Assembly (NCBI RefSeq): GCF_002224675.1
Contig: NZ_NMPZ01000008.1
Location: 90,242 to 154,241 of the forward strand
Reading direction: 5' to 3'
DNA: 64,000 nucleotides
From: Segatella copri
GTDB taxonomy: Bacteria > Bacteroidota > Bacteroidia > Bacteroidales > Bacteroidaceae
The notes beneath the pieces were generated by a model, which was given only the letters and a program-made list of their open reading frames with translations, made no database searches and was not told the DNA's origin. Position numbers and translations under genes: made by a program. Positions within the stretch are counted from its first letter, which is position 1; every line of letters begins with the position of its first letter. Positions 42,914 through 51,827 of this stretch are shown piece by piece.

Positions 42914-43656
42914 TAACTGCTCTGTAGATATCAAATATTTTAAACGGGAATCTCAAAGCGAGTGGTGGCGCATCTTTTCCTCTACAAGGTTCATGCTGGG
43001 CAACATTAAAGATGCTCTTAAATAAAAGAGTGAGGTTTAAAAGTGAGGTTAAGATGCGCAGTTTATATTGCCATATAAGCTTCTACAGAGAAAGTTTATA
43101 ATCTTTGGAAATGCCGGCAAGGATGCGTTGTCTGCCGCTTTGATGGGATTTTTATGCCTGACGGTTTGAGTTTCTCTGCTTCTAGTTCATAATTCTCTCG
43201 TTTTTCTGAGGTGGGAATAGCTATTAGTTACTTATACTGGAACCTGTTCAATTGTGTCTGCAGTGTGGACGCAATAGCATAAGTTCGGTAAAATTGACGA
43301 TTTAATTCCAGTTGTCTTTTTACAAAGTCTTATCTATACTTTTGTAGGGTAGCGTTGTTTAGAATTTCAATCTTGTTTTTGGCTTTAGATAGGATCGTAT
43401 TGTCTTGAAAGTGTAAAAAGTCAAAAATATGAGCTAAAAGTTTGGTGGTTACTCTCGTTTTTTATACCTTTGTGGTGGCTTTGATATTGGAATGAAAAAG
43501 GAATAGCATTTCTCTTTTAAGATGAATAGTTATAATTGATGGCCTACTATACTTAATAAGGTGTAAGGTCTGGATTTTCGGTACATAGTTCTTTGCTTGG
43601 AGGGTTCTTGTTAAATAGGGATCCTTTTGAAAAAATAACTTTTAAATTGATGTATA
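42914..43656. other. Intergenic region with promoter of the SLOG operon
   Basis: No supported gene. A perfect inverted repeat GCGCATCTT / AAGATGCGC spans 42968-43059, and GTGAGGTT occurs twice inside it. The promoter TTTG (43441-43444), 20 nt, TACCTTTG (43465-43472) points to the SLOG gene with a ~185-nt leader. Confidence 0.6.
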
Positions 43657-44067
43657 ATGGGTCAAGAAGAAGTAGATGCTGCAAACAGACTAATATTGGA
43701 TTTAATCTCTAAATATAGAGTCATCATAGCAGGATGCAGAGACTTTACAGACTACGAACTGCTGAAAGAGAAGTGTGACTACTATCTCCAAAATCAACAG
43801 CCGGAAGATATTGTCATTGTTTCTGGGCATGCTTCTGGAGCAGATGCCTTGGGTGAGAGATATGCTCAGGAACAAGGTTTTCAATTGGAGACATATCCGG
43901 CAGACTGGAAAGTCCACGGAAGGGCAGTTGGACCAATCAGAAATGCTAAGATGGCTAGCGTGGTTCATGCTCTCATATCCTTCTGGGATGGCAAAAGCCG
44001 GGGCACAAAGAACATGATAGATACAGCCAAGAAGCATAACTTGCAGGTAGCTGTAGTCAGATACTAA
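43657..44067 (+). CDS. YspA-like SLOG-family protein (DUF2493-type)
   Basis: 136 aa. The Rossmann-like core is clear: YRVIIAGCRDFTDYELL near residue 20, DIVIVSGHASGADALGERYA near 50, YPADWKVHGRAVGPIRNAKM near 79 and ALISFWDGKSRGTKNMID near 104. These match the cpYpsA-related SLOG proteins. SLOG folds are predicted to bind nucleotide-derived ligands; DprA (6233) and the YpsA-like protein (50964) in this window are members of the same superfamily. It begins a run of small genes on mobile-element cargo. Confidence 0.85.
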   Translation: MGQEEVDAANRLILDLISKYRVIIAGCRDFTDYELLKEKCDYYLQNQQPEDIVIVSGHASGADALGERYAQEQGFQLETYPADWKVHGRAVGPIRNAKMASVVHALISFWDGKSRGTKNMIDTAKKHNLQVAVVRY

Positions 44068-44085
44068 CTATTTAAAATCATAGAA

Positions 44086-44400
44086 ATGGAACAGAATGAA
44101 AATGAAATGAATGGAAAAGAGTTGTTCGAGTTGTCTCTTTCTTTTCACGAAGGTAAGGAAGAAGGACAGTTTGGTGTTAACATAAAGGCTAAGAAGGACG
44201 GCGAGGAGACGGATCTCAAGCTATTCGATAGTGACTTCATCGGTATGTGTTACAATGGTATGAAATTGGTGTTCAGCCAGATTACATACCTTTATGTTCA
44301 GAGTCTTCATGAGACTGGAAAAATGTCTGATGAAGAATACAATGAGCTGATGGCTCGTGCTGGGCAGAAATCGCAAGATGAAGCTGAAAGTGGAGAGTAA
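44086..44400 (+). CDS. Hypothetical acidic protein (104 aa)
   Basis: Not recognised. Acidic, with an N-terminal beta part (LFELSLSFHEGKEEGQFGVN) and a helical C-terminus. No signal or membrane segment. It follows the SLOG gene by 18 nt and is probably co-transcribed. Confidence 0.6.
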   Translation: MEQNENEMNGKELFELSLSFHEGKEEGQFGVNIKAKKDGEETDLKLFDSDFIGMCYNGMKLVFSQITYLYVQSLHETGKMSDEEYNELMARAGQKSQDEAESGE

Positions 44401-44472
44401 GAGTACATATAGATGAATGGGATGATGCTGTGTGCGTAGTGCCCAGCATAGCTCCATTTAACACATATAATT

Positions 44473-44781
44473 ATGTATAGAATCCTACATGCATCAGCTG
44501 ATTATCTGCTATGTTCTTTCGAGTTTGAAAACATGAAAACAGGAGAACATGTTTTTGCAGACTACTTTGATGATCCTTTATATGACTTGCTCTCTCTGTT
44601 TAAGCTGCAGTTTGATCATGAGTTGGAGGGAAAGGTAATAGATGTCATTCCTTCCGATCTGTTTATCAGGTCAGCTGAGTGGGCTAAGGAGTGCAGCAAG
44701 CATTGGATTGAAGGTGCATGGCTTTATCCGTGGCTAAAGGAAAAGGGAGCTGTGACAAAATCAAAGAATAAACGGTCTTGA
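44473..44781 (+). CDS. Hypothetical protein (102 aa)
   Basis: Not recognised. Starts MYRILHASADYLLCSFEFEN and ends in a basic GAVTKSKNKRS tail; aromatic-rich. 72 nt after the previous gene. Confidence 0.55.
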   Translation: MYRILHASADYLLCSFEFENMKTGEHVFADYFDDPLYDLLSLFKLQFDHELEGKVIDVIPSDLFIRSAEWAKECSKHWIEGAWLYPWLKEKGAVTKSKNKRS

Positions 44782-44924
44782 AATTGAAATGTAAATAGAG
44801 CACTGCCTTTTACATTGAAGGTGCTGTTCATGACAATGGGTGTCGTCTTAGCCTTTTTGAAGTGTTGGATTATGCCTTATAGTATTAACTAAAGCCCTCG
44901 ACAACGCGGTTAAGCCAATTAACA

Positions 44925-45224
44925 ATGAGAATTATTAACTTTAGTGACAACACTACATACGTTTCTGATGGAGAATCTTACCGTCTTGATGGCAAGAACC
45001 ACAATATTCAGCGTATCGACAAGAAATGGATGGTGGATGGCAGGGCAACTACCTTTTCTGAAATGTTGAAGATGGGAGTGGCTGTCAAGAAAACACCAGA
45101 AGAGACGCAGAAAGATTTGGAAGAAGCTCTTCAAGAGGTTAGGGATAGCAATCCTGTTGTCGTAAATGCTACAGGCATTATTCCTTTCCTGAAGTCTGTT
45201 TTTCGGATGCTTTTTCATCACTGA
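44925..45224 (+). CDS. Hypothetical protein (99 aa)
   Basis: Not recognised. Starts MRIINFSDNTTYVSDGESYR, then a Lys/Glu-rich helix and a hydrophobic end. Separated from the previous gene by 140 nt. Confidence 0.5.
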   Translation: MRIINFSDNTTYVSDGESYRLDGKNHNIQRIDKKWMVDGRATTFSEMLKMGVAVKKTPEETQKDLEEALQEVRDSNPVVVNATGIIPFLKSVFRMLFHH

Positions 45225-45287
45225 ATTAAGTTCAAGGTGTCATTTGGAGGGCATTGATTAGAATATCAAACAACTAACAATAAAAAT

Positions 45288-45686
45288 ATGAGAAAAATTC
45301 TATTACTTTTTATGGCTATTGGGTATGTGTGTATTTGCAAGGCACAATTATCTGCAGCAGATTGCAAGTATGTCTTGGAAATCTTCTGTAGAAATTATTA
45401 TGGTTCTTGTTTCGAGGGTAAAACCTATGTACCCAATACTTTAATCATCACAAGTGTTGGTGTTGACCAGAATAGTGGCGGAACTTTTGTCAGTGGTCTT
45501 CATTCCTATCAGGGACAGTATGTTCCTTTTAGAGGGAGAAAGACACATACCAATGTGCAGTTCAATGCAACGATAGTGCGTCAACCCAAGCGAGACTATG
45601 TCGTTTTCAACAAATGGTATGAGCCCGACTTGTTGAATCGAAAGGGTGGATGGGAGACCGGCCAAAAGCTTATACAATATAAGTAA
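45288..45686 (+). CDS. Small secreted protein (132 aa)
   Basis: Not recognised. A signal peptide (ILLLFMAIGYVCICKAQ) ends near residue 19. The mature part has paired Cys and a YVLEIFCRNYYGSCFEGKTY stretch, and looks beta-rich. Periplasmic or secreted location is inferred. Confidence 0.6.
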   Translation: MRKILLLFMAIGYVCICKAQLSAADCKYVLEIFCRNYYGSCFEGKTYVPNTLIITSVGVDQNSGGTFVSGLHSYQGQYVPFRGRKTHTNVQFNATIVRQPKRDYVVFNKWYEPDLLNRKGGWETGQKLIQYK

Positions 45687-45801
45687 TGGATTTTTGTCTA
45701 TATGATATATCAGTTTACGGCAGTATAACTATTTGTAAAGTTGCGAGGGAGGTGGTTACTATTTGTAATCACCTCTCGACTATAGCTTAAAGTAAAAGAA
45801 G

Positions 45802-45957
45802 ATGAAACAGACATATTTGGACTTCACTTCTCTTGGCTATACGCCACGAGATCTGCTACAGTTGAATCGTGAACGGTTCCTGGCGGCATATCAGCAGACT
45901 TTCAGTCCGTTGTTTCAGATAGCCCAGAATATGGGATATGAGGTATGGAACGTGTAG
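45802..45957 (+). CDS. Short protein (51 aa), possibly truncated
   Basis: Not recognised. MKQTYLDFTSLGYTPRDLL and AQNMGYEVWNV flank a helical stretch. AGTAAAAGAA precedes the ATG at a ribosome-binding distance. It may be a small gene or the remains of a larger one. Confidence 0.4.
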   Translation: MKQTYLDFTSLGYTPRDLLQLNRERFLAAYQQTFSPLFQIAQNMGYEVWNV

Positions 45958-46143
45958 GCGGTCATTGATATTGGGCTTATGGACTGGATACAGCAACCAG
46001 ATTGAAGGTTCATGGCTTTACTTCTGAGTAAAAAGCCTCTTGGTAAGAAGATTGTTACAGTCTTTGCCTTTATCTGTAAACAACGACAGGAATACGGTTA
46101 TGGCAGTGGATCTATTTTCATCTGCCAAGTAAATATAGTGCTT

Positions 46144-46911
46144 ATGGATACATATGAATTGAAGGATATTGACGTTGGTTTTGACTTTACCAGTGATACG
46201 GCCCATTATTGGGATGATTTTTGGAAGGAAGATGATCTGGGGTGGGCCAAGATGGATCCGGACTCAAAAAGTCCAACCCTTAGGCGGTATCATCAGCTTC
46301 TCTGGAGTCGCAGGCTTCCTTGTGGGCAAAGCATGCAGCTGACGGATGGAAGGAGCAGGTATTATCTCAGGTGGGAAGAGTTTTACATGGGAAGTGATTC
46401 CATCCTGGTCAGTTTTCGGCATTCTGATAAAAGGGAAGTTTTGGATGCTGTCCGTAATATGGTTCCTGACTATCATTCTTTCGTGGAGAAGTATGTTAGG
46501 GACTTCTACACGATAGGTGGCATGATGCTTTTTCCTCAGCACAGGTATAGTTTCAACTGTGCCCGTGGTTGCAACAAGCGTATCTGTGACCGATGGGACT
46601 ACACCTTGGAATGCATCAGAAGATATTATCAGGGAGGTACCAGTCCTCTGTCAAGAGCCATGGAAAGGGATAAGGAATTCTTTGATCTCTTTGTTGACTT
46701 CAAGGGATTTGTGGACTTTTTCTTCTTGCAGGATTGTGTGGATGAGCATTATGAGAAGGTCAACTTGTGGTTGGGTGAGAGTTTCTTTGAGAAGAATCCT
46801 TATCCTCACTCAGCCAGTGAATATCTTGCCTGGATAGAAGCAGAATATGATTTCTTGAGAAAGCGGAATCGGAGAATAGAAGAATTCTGTAAGGCTTCCT
46901 TGGAGGGATAG
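46144..46911 (+). CDS. DUF6994-family protein
   Basis: 255 aa from the ATG at 46144 (MDTYELKDIDVGFDFTSD); an in-frame ATG at 46012 would add 44 residues without family character. Family-like blocks: HYWDDFWKEDDLGWAKMDPD, TLRRYHQLLWSRRLPCGQ, YTIGGMMLFPQHRYSFN, CNKRICDRWDYTLECIRRYY and SPLSRAMERDKEFFDLFVDF. The family is of unknown function, soluble and common in gut bacteria. The gene ends in a 13-bp inverted repeat. Confidence 0.78.
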   Translation: MDTYELKDIDVGFDFTSDTAHYWDDFWKEDDLGWAKMDPDSKSPTLRRYHQLLWSRRLPCGQSMQLTDGRSRYYLRWEEFYMGSDSILVSFRHSDKREVLDAVRNMVPDYHSFVEKYVRDFYTIGGMMLFPQHRYSFNCARGCNKRICDRWDYTLECIRRYYQGGTSPLSRAMERDKEFFDLFVDFKGFVDFFFLQDCVDEHYEKVNLWLGESFFEKNPYPHSASEYLAWIEAEYDFLRKRNRRIEEFCKASLEG

Positions 46912-46950
46912 TGTAATCTAAACCTTGGCATGGCTTGGATTACACTATCC
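46906..46950. terminator. Perfect inverted repeat at the DUF6994 stop codon
   Basis: GGATAGTGTAATC (46906-46918) and GATTACACTATCC (46938-46950) are perfectly complementary, and the stop codon lies within the first arm. It probably terminates transcription, although no U-run follows. Confidence 0.6.
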
Positions 46951-47033
46951 GGGTTTCTTGCAGCATGACTATCTCAATAGCATGAACGCCAAGAATTTCA
47001 CCATAAATCAACCTATGGACGAATGCATCGGTC

Positions 47034-48383
47034 TCAGATGGTATTGCTTATACTATCCAGGAATACTTCCAGATAACCGGCATAATATAGCGGAATATTA
47101 TATAAAGTGAAAGACTTACCTTTCTGAGTCGTAACGGTATCCGATGTCATCGGGCCATTCCAGAGACGCAGTGCCACCTTCTCTCTCGATTCATCCATAA
47201 AGAGATGCAAGGAACGCAGTTTGGCATTGCTGCCGGTCTTTACTTCTATCGGAATCAGGTGCGATCTGTATCTTATCAGGAAGTCGATTTCTGCCTGAGA
47301 GTTCTTGGCTTCACGTACCCAAAACATTCTTTTCTCGCCAAAGATAAACGTTGAACCCAACAATTCCTGACCTACAATATGCTCTGCTATATCACCATTC
47401 CAAAGTTCATCGGTGTCTTTGCTGAAAAGCAAATCTTCCTGCATGCCTGCGACATAATTCACCAAGCCCGTATCTATCCATAACAACTTAGGACTCTTCT
47501 TCAAGTCGGGCAAAATCGGAAATGATGCTGTAGTTTGAGGATATACCAATTCCAATAAAAGCGTTTTCTCCAATATCCGGAAAGCATTGCCTGCATCTGC
47601 CGCCTTAAAAGAAGAACTTGTGAATTTGGAAAACTGGATGCGGTGGGCTGCAAATGTCCAGCCATAGTTCAAGATGAATCGTATGGCATCTTGCTCCTTG
47701 GGTTTACTGGCGTATTTTTCCACATCGTCCCGATAGCCTGAAAGTAGCGCATTAAATACCCCATTCAGTCTGACAATATCCTTATACTTGGCATAATTGG
47801 CAACGGCTTCGGGTAAGCCACCCACAATCATATACTTCTTGAACCACTCCATGGCCGAAGAATGCAAAGAAGCTGGCAAGGACATGTTTTCTATACTGTC
47901 TGCCATCTGTTTCTGACCCATGGCACGAAGAAACTCTACGAAAGTACATGGATGCAAAGCCATATATTCTACACGGCCAACAGGGAAAGAGATATGTCGC
48001 CCCATCAGGCTTTCCAGCAAAGATCCCGCTGCTATCACATAGATTTCAGGATGCTTCTCATAGAAGTAGCGCAAGGTTTGCACTGCCTTCGGCTCATTTT
48101 GTATCTCGTCGATAAAAATCAAGGTGCGCTTTCCGAAATCCATCGGTTCATTAGCTTTGAGATAAATTCCAGCTAATACATCTTCGAAAGAATAGTCTGC
48201 AGCAAACAGCTCAGCATATTCCTTCTCCTCCAGGTTCATATAAATATAGGTATCAAACTCCTTGGCAAACAACTTTACCAATGTTGTCTTACCCACCTGT
48301 CGAGCCCCTCGCAAAACCAGCGGCTTACGATCTTCCTTTTTCGCCCATTGGCGAAGATATTTGATGGCGATTCTTTCAAACAT
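47034..48383 (-). CDS. AAA ATPase with DUF4143 domain (ATPase 1)
   Basis: 449 aa from the ATG at 48383 (MFERIAIKYLRQWAKK). The Walker A is LRGARQVGKTTLVKLF near residue 25, the Walker B is TLIFIDEIQNEPKAVQ near 93, and GSLLESLMGRHISFPVGRVE near 120 is the usual sensor region. The C-terminal DUF4143 end has AEIDFLIRYRSHLIPIEVK, with the E...D...EVK pattern of PD-(D/E)XK-like folds. Such ATPases are very common in gut Bacteroidota; their role is unknown. The gene's upstream DNA carries 33-bp-phased repeats (48488-48673). Confidence 0.88.
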   Translation of the reverse strand: MFERIAIKYLRQWAKKEDRKPLVLRGARQVGKTTLVKLFAKEFDTYIYMNLEEKEYAELFAADYSFEDVLAGIYLKANEPMDFGKRTLIFIDEIQNEPKAVQTLRYFYEKHPEIYVIAAGSLLESLMGRHISFPVGRVEYMALHPCTFVEFLRAMGQKQMADSIENMSLPASLHSSAMEWFKKYMIVGGLPEAVANYAKYKDIVRLNGVFNALLSGYRDDVEKYASKPKEQDAIRFILNYGWTFAAHRIQFSKFTSSSFKAADAGNAFRILEKTLLLELVYPQTTASFPILPDLKKSPKLLWIDTGLVNYVAGMQEDLLFSKDTDELWNGDIAEHIVGQELLGSTFIFGEKRMFWVREAKNSQAEIDFLIRYRSHLIPIEVKTGSNAKLRSLHLFMDESREKVALRLWNGPMTSDTVTTQKGKSFTLYNIPLYYAGYLEVFLDSISNTI

Positions 48384-48473
48384 AAGTTTATCTTTAATAA
48401 TATGGTTATGTATTATCCAAATGATCATATTGAAAGATAGCTTTCAGAAATCAAATGCATTAAAAACATGCCG

Positions 48474-48673
48474 CAAAGATACAACTTATTTTCAAGAATC
48501 CAAACAAAACAAGCAAAAAATAAGCATTTCCAAACCAAAAAATCAGTTATTCTGATGCATTTCCAAACCAAAAACCAGTTATATTGATGCATTTCCAAAC
48601 CAAAATTTCTCAGATTACGATGTATTTCCAAAGCAAAAATACAAAAAATGATGCATTTTCAAAGTACATTTTG
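48474..48673 (-). repeat. 33-bp-phased direct repeats and promoter upstream of ATPase 1
   Basis: Five units of about 20 bp starting GCATTTCCAAACCAAA begin at 48524, 48557, 48589, 48622 and 48653 (steps 33, 32, 33 and 31), with a weaker sixth at ~48488. The minus-strand -7 box TATCTTTG is at 48474-48481, so the units lie behind the promoter at three helical turns each. They look like binding sites for an oligomeric protein, perhaps the ATPase itself. Confidence 0.75.
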
Positions 48674-48706
48674 TCTTATACAAAGCTTGCACTCTTGTAA
48701 TGAAAC

Positions 48707-49069
48707 CTAATCACAATTGTAATATGCTACTGGATTTTGTCCAATGGTTATGAGCTGGCTTGCATCCTTGTTGAGATAGGGAGAGTCATCTAGTTCCTTT
48801 CCTATGCATTCGTATCTGTTGGGATATCTAGGGTCTGTTGACAAATGCCATTTTTCGGGAACGATCACTTCTTTCACGATTCCATCGACATGGCCTACCA
48901 CGAGTGAGATCTTGGAAAGTCTATGTTTGGAGATTCGCCAATATTTTCTGGTGGCTTCATATGTTGATGGGCGATAGTATTCACTATGTCTGTCCGTACA
49001 GTGGAAGGATCTCTTGATGTTTACAAAGAGAATTCTGTCTGATGCAGATATTTTTATGGGTTCTTTCAT
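48707..49069 (-). CDS. Hypothetical protein (120 aa), EVE/PUA-like impression
   Basis: Not firmly recognised. The order YEATRKYWRISKHR, LSKISLVVGHVDGIVKEVIV, PNRYECIGKELDDSPYLN and ITIGQNPVAYYN recalls a small domain, often found alone or attached to restriction proteins, with an ATRxxWR start and a GQNP end. No signal or membrane segment. The minus-strand promoter box TACTTTTG lies at 49203-49210. It may recognise modified nucleic acids, but this is speculation. Confidence 0.6.
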   Translation of the reverse strand: MKEPIKISASDRILFVNIKRSFHCTDRHSEYYRPSTYEATRKYWRISKHRLSKISLVVGHVDGIVKEVIVPEKWHLSTDPRYPNRYECIGKELDDSPYLNKDASQLITIGQNPVAYYNCD

Positions 49070-49202
49070 CTATTTTTGCTTTTTAAAGATGTTTCTATTA
49101 TGATGCCGTAACACTATATTTTAATGTTTCATTTATTTCCTGGTCACTGATAGTTGCTCAGGATTTTGCCATGTCTGAGAGTCATGGCTTCAAACGGCAT
49201 GG

Positions 49203-49210
49203 CAAAAGTA
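49203..49210 (-). promoter_or_regulatory. -7 box of the 120-aa gene
   Basis: Minus-strand TACTTTTG, 134 nt before the start at 49069. Confidence 0.4.
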
Positions 49211-49825
49211 CGAATAAATTCTGAGAAACTCACTCCTTTTGGAGGATTTTTTAGACCATGGAGCTTTTATACATTCTTTTGGCTTCTACTATGGGGTGAG
49301 GTCATACATTCTTTGTGGTATTGAACTCTGTTCTGTTTACATCTGCCATGATTTTTGTAGGCATTGACATAGAGAGTTTTGTCTATTTTCCTTTGGGTTA
49401 ACAGAATATATCATGTTTATGGCTGATGTCATGTATACCAAGGAGGTCTCTTCATTTCTGGTGAAGGGTGAACTACCCTCGATGGTGGACCTTCTTCCCA
49501 CCTTCATGGATAGTTCACGCTTGACCATTCATTCCGGGACGCACATATGATGTTCTCCTTCAAATGCATGACATGTCTTGAAGCCCCAAGGTAGAGTATG
49601 CCTTGGCATGCTACCTTGCCACCTGGCAGAATGGGTTCTAATCTGTCAGGAGGCTGAAGGGAGATAGGAAAGTTTTCCCGCAGTGTCCTTTGGACATAGT
49701 GGGAAAACACATTGTCTTATGGGTTTGATAGTGGTTGCATCTATGGTTTCATTTTGTTTTTGGGGAGAATAAACCTCACTTTTTTATCTTTTCTAGCCGG
49801 TAGCCATCACCTTGGGCTTTTTACT
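49211..49825. other. Intergenic region with a hairpin and a possible promoter
   Basis: No supported gene; minus-strand frames at 49337 and 49504 lack family features. A long hairpin GTTTTCCC...TGTCC/GGACA...GGGAAAAC spans 49672-49708. TTTG (49724-49727), 21 nt, TCATTTTG (49749-49756) could be the promoter of the PRTase-SLOG operon. Confidence 0.45.
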
Positions 49826-49990
49826 TTGCAAAGGTATGTGAAGTCCTCTCAGACACCAAACACCACCTTGTTATCGGCTAAGAATCTTTTTGTAGCAGGC
49901 TTCCACAATCAGAGATTGGGTATTCTAAAAAAGATTCTTGACCGATTGTTTGGCTTACTGACCTTGGGACTTCCATTCTTTTAGCACGTA
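49826..49990 (+). promoter_or_regulatory. Large imperfect hairpin element in the PRTase-SLOG leader (copy 2)
   Basis: Aligns with 2601-2764. Stems: GAAGTCC/GGACTTC, CAG/CTG, CCAAACA/TGTTTGG, ATCGG/CCGAT and AAGAATCTTTTT/AAAAAGATTCTT. The one-sided bulge CCACCTTGTT is kept. Differences from copy 1 in the stems are mostly matched on both arms. Beyond the hairpin both copies share GGTTATGCCGGAATG and GGAAATCCAGAATATTTT before the first start codon. Confidence 0.65.
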
Positions 49991-50132
49991 AAAAGGCTAA
50001 AGTGATGACGGTTATGCCGGAATGATTATAAAAAAAAAGCTCGGATTCTTCTGAAAACAAAAGCTTGAAAAGGCTGTGAATCAGGAAATCCAGAATATTT
50101 TTTTTGAGTGTTGAACTTTAAATAGAAACAAG

Positions 50133-50363
50133 ATGGAAGTATTTCTTTTTTATCGGACTGACAATTGGAACTCCCGTGAGAGCAAGGACTTGATTTACAT
50201 CGGGACTAGCAAGGAGGCAAGTATCAAGAAGTTGATGAAGTTGGACAGCGAACCCATTACGGAGGAGCAAGCCGAGGACATCAGACGGATGAACCAAAGT
50301 CAGTGTAACAATGTGGGGTATGAATGGGAAGTGGAGGTTTGGACTCCGAACCATTTGAGCTGA
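50133..50363 (+). CDS. Hypothetical protein (76 aa)
   Basis: Not recognised. Starts MEVFLFYRTDNWNSRESKDL and includes a helical SEPITEEQAEDIRRMNQSQ. First gene after the hairpin leader, 22 nt before PRTase D. Confidence 0.6.
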   Translation: MEVFLFYRTDNWNSRESKDLIYIGTSKEASIKKLMKLDSEPITEEQAEDIRRMNQSQCNNVGYEWEVEVWTPNHLS

Positions 50364-50385
50364 TAACTTTTTAAATGGAATTTTT

Positions 50386-50967
50386 ATGGCAAGAGTGATA
50401 GATGAGGGCATGAAAGCCCAGTTGAGCAAGAAGCAGGGGTTCTTCTTGAAGTATTTTCCGGCAAGAATCCGCAATGTGGGTGAGGATGCCAAGGAAGCAA
50501 GAAAGCTTATCTATGCTTTCAAGGACGCTAGGGATGAAGCTTACAAGCAGGTGGCGCAGATGGTGGATTCCTACTTGAAGAAAGAGTATGGCGAGGAGGT
50601 GAAGGACATGGTTTTCCTTTGCGTGCCTGCTAGTCGTCAGGAAGTGAACAGAAGCCGCTACAAGGTGTTCTGCAAGGAGGTGAGCCGATTGAGCGGTATT
50701 CAGAATGGTTATTCCCATCTTATCTTGATGGAGGACCGCTTGGCGATTCATGAACGCAGAAGAGGAGGAGAGAAGGAGATTTCCAAGGTGAGCATCATGG
50801 ACTTTGATAGGGCTTTCTTCAAGGGTAAGAAGGTACTCGTCTTTGATGACATCATCACCACCGGCGGCTCTTATGCCCTCTTTGCCGAGGAAGTGGAAAA
50901 GCATGGGGCTCAAGTGGTGGGAGGTCTGTTTTTGGCAAGAACACATTATAAATATAATAAGGTATGA
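50386..50967 (+). CDS. ComF-like phosphoribosyltransferase (PRTase D)
   Basis: 193 aa. The N-terminus carries FFLKYFPARIRN and IYAFKDARDEAY, the same block as in PRTases A-C. The centre has CVPASRQEVNRSRYKVFCKE, and the PRPP loop VLVFDDIITTGGSYALF near residue 150 is intact with both acids. The stop overlaps the SLOG gene start (ATGA), so the two proteins are translated together. Together they form a minimal PRTase-SLOG pair, parallel to the larger PRTase/DprA operon. Confidence 0.85.
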   Translation: MARVIDEGMKAQLSKKQGFFLKYFPARIRNVGEDAKEARKLIYAFKDARDEAYKQVAQMVDSYLKKEYGEEVKDMVFLCVPASRQEVNRSRYKVFCKEVSRLSGIQNGYSHLILMEDRLAIHERRRGGEKEISKVSIMDFDRAFFKGKKVLVFDDIITTGGSYALFAEEVEKHGAQVVGGLFLARTHYKYNKV

Positions 50968-51458
50968 AACTGATTTTGAGCAAGACACAGAGCGTTGCCT
51001 TTACGGGGCATCGCTCTATTGCTCCGGAAAAGGTTCCGGAGCTTAGACGGCAGGTGAGGGGAAAGATTAGGCTGCTTTACATGTTGGGTTTCAGAAACTT
51101 TGTCTCGGGCATGGCGATGGGCTTTGACATGTTGGCAGCCGAGGAGGTCATCAAGCTCAAGGAAGAGCTTTCGGATTTGAAATTGATTGCCGTTATTCCT
51201 TATCGGGGACAGAGTGAGAGGTGGGCTTATCAGCAGCGTCAGAGGTATCAGCGCATCCTTTCCAAGGCTGATGAGGAGATTCTTCTGAGTGAGGGATATT
51301 ACAATGGGTGTCTGTTGAAGCGCAATGATTACATGTTGGATCATGTAAGCGGTATCATTTCCTATTTTGATGGCAAGCCAATGGGAGGTACTTTTTATAC
51401 CTGCAGAAATGCCAGGGCTAAGGGTATAGATCTTATCAATCTTTATAGGCTGGTTTAG
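50964..51458 (+). CDS. YpsA/DUF1273-like SLOG-family protein
   Basis: 164 aa. SVAFTGHRSIAPEKVPELR at the start, RNFVSGMAMGFDMLAAEEV near residue 47, LIAVIPYRGQSERW near 75 and the closing DHVSGIISYFDGKPMGGTFY match the DUF1273/YpsA SLOG family. It is joined by an ATGA overlap to PRTase D. SLOG proteins of this group are predicted to bind ADP-ribose-like nucleotides; activity is not shown. Confidence 0.86.
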   Translation: MKLILSKTQSVAFTGHRSIAPEKVPELRRQVRGKIRLLYMLGFRNFVSGMAMGFDMLAAEEVIKLKEELSDLKLIAVIPYRGQSERWAYQQRQRYQRILSKADEEILLSEGYYNGCLLKRNDYMLDHVSGIISYFDGKPMGGTFYTCRNARAKGIDLINLYRLV

Positions 51459-51827
51459 GAGGTTTCTCGCCAAAAGGCGAGGAACTTTTTGCGTTTGGGG
51501 ATATGTGAAAGGTTTGAGGTGCGCAAGCTGGCAAGTTGATACTCTAAACTCCTTGTCAAATAAGCCTCCTGAATTTAACATTTGAATTTTCGGACGTTAA
51601 CATTTGAAAGGCGCTATTATTTTATCTATAGGTTTCGCATAAACTGTTTATAAACAGATAGATGGATTGCTATGATGTCTGGTTTTTGTTTTTGTCATCC
51701 TGCATAATTCGGTTTTTCCGATATGTTAAATACCAACATAGATTTGGAAAACACCCCGTTTTGATGTTTTCTTTCTTAATTTTGCACCCAGAATCAAAAT
51801 CGCATATTAAAATTGAAAAGGAATAAA

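Noticed and set aside
48425..48631. 68-codon minus-strand frame with repeated FLVWKC-like peptide
   Set aside because: It is a translation of the 33-bp direct repeats, which lie upstream of the ATPase promoter.
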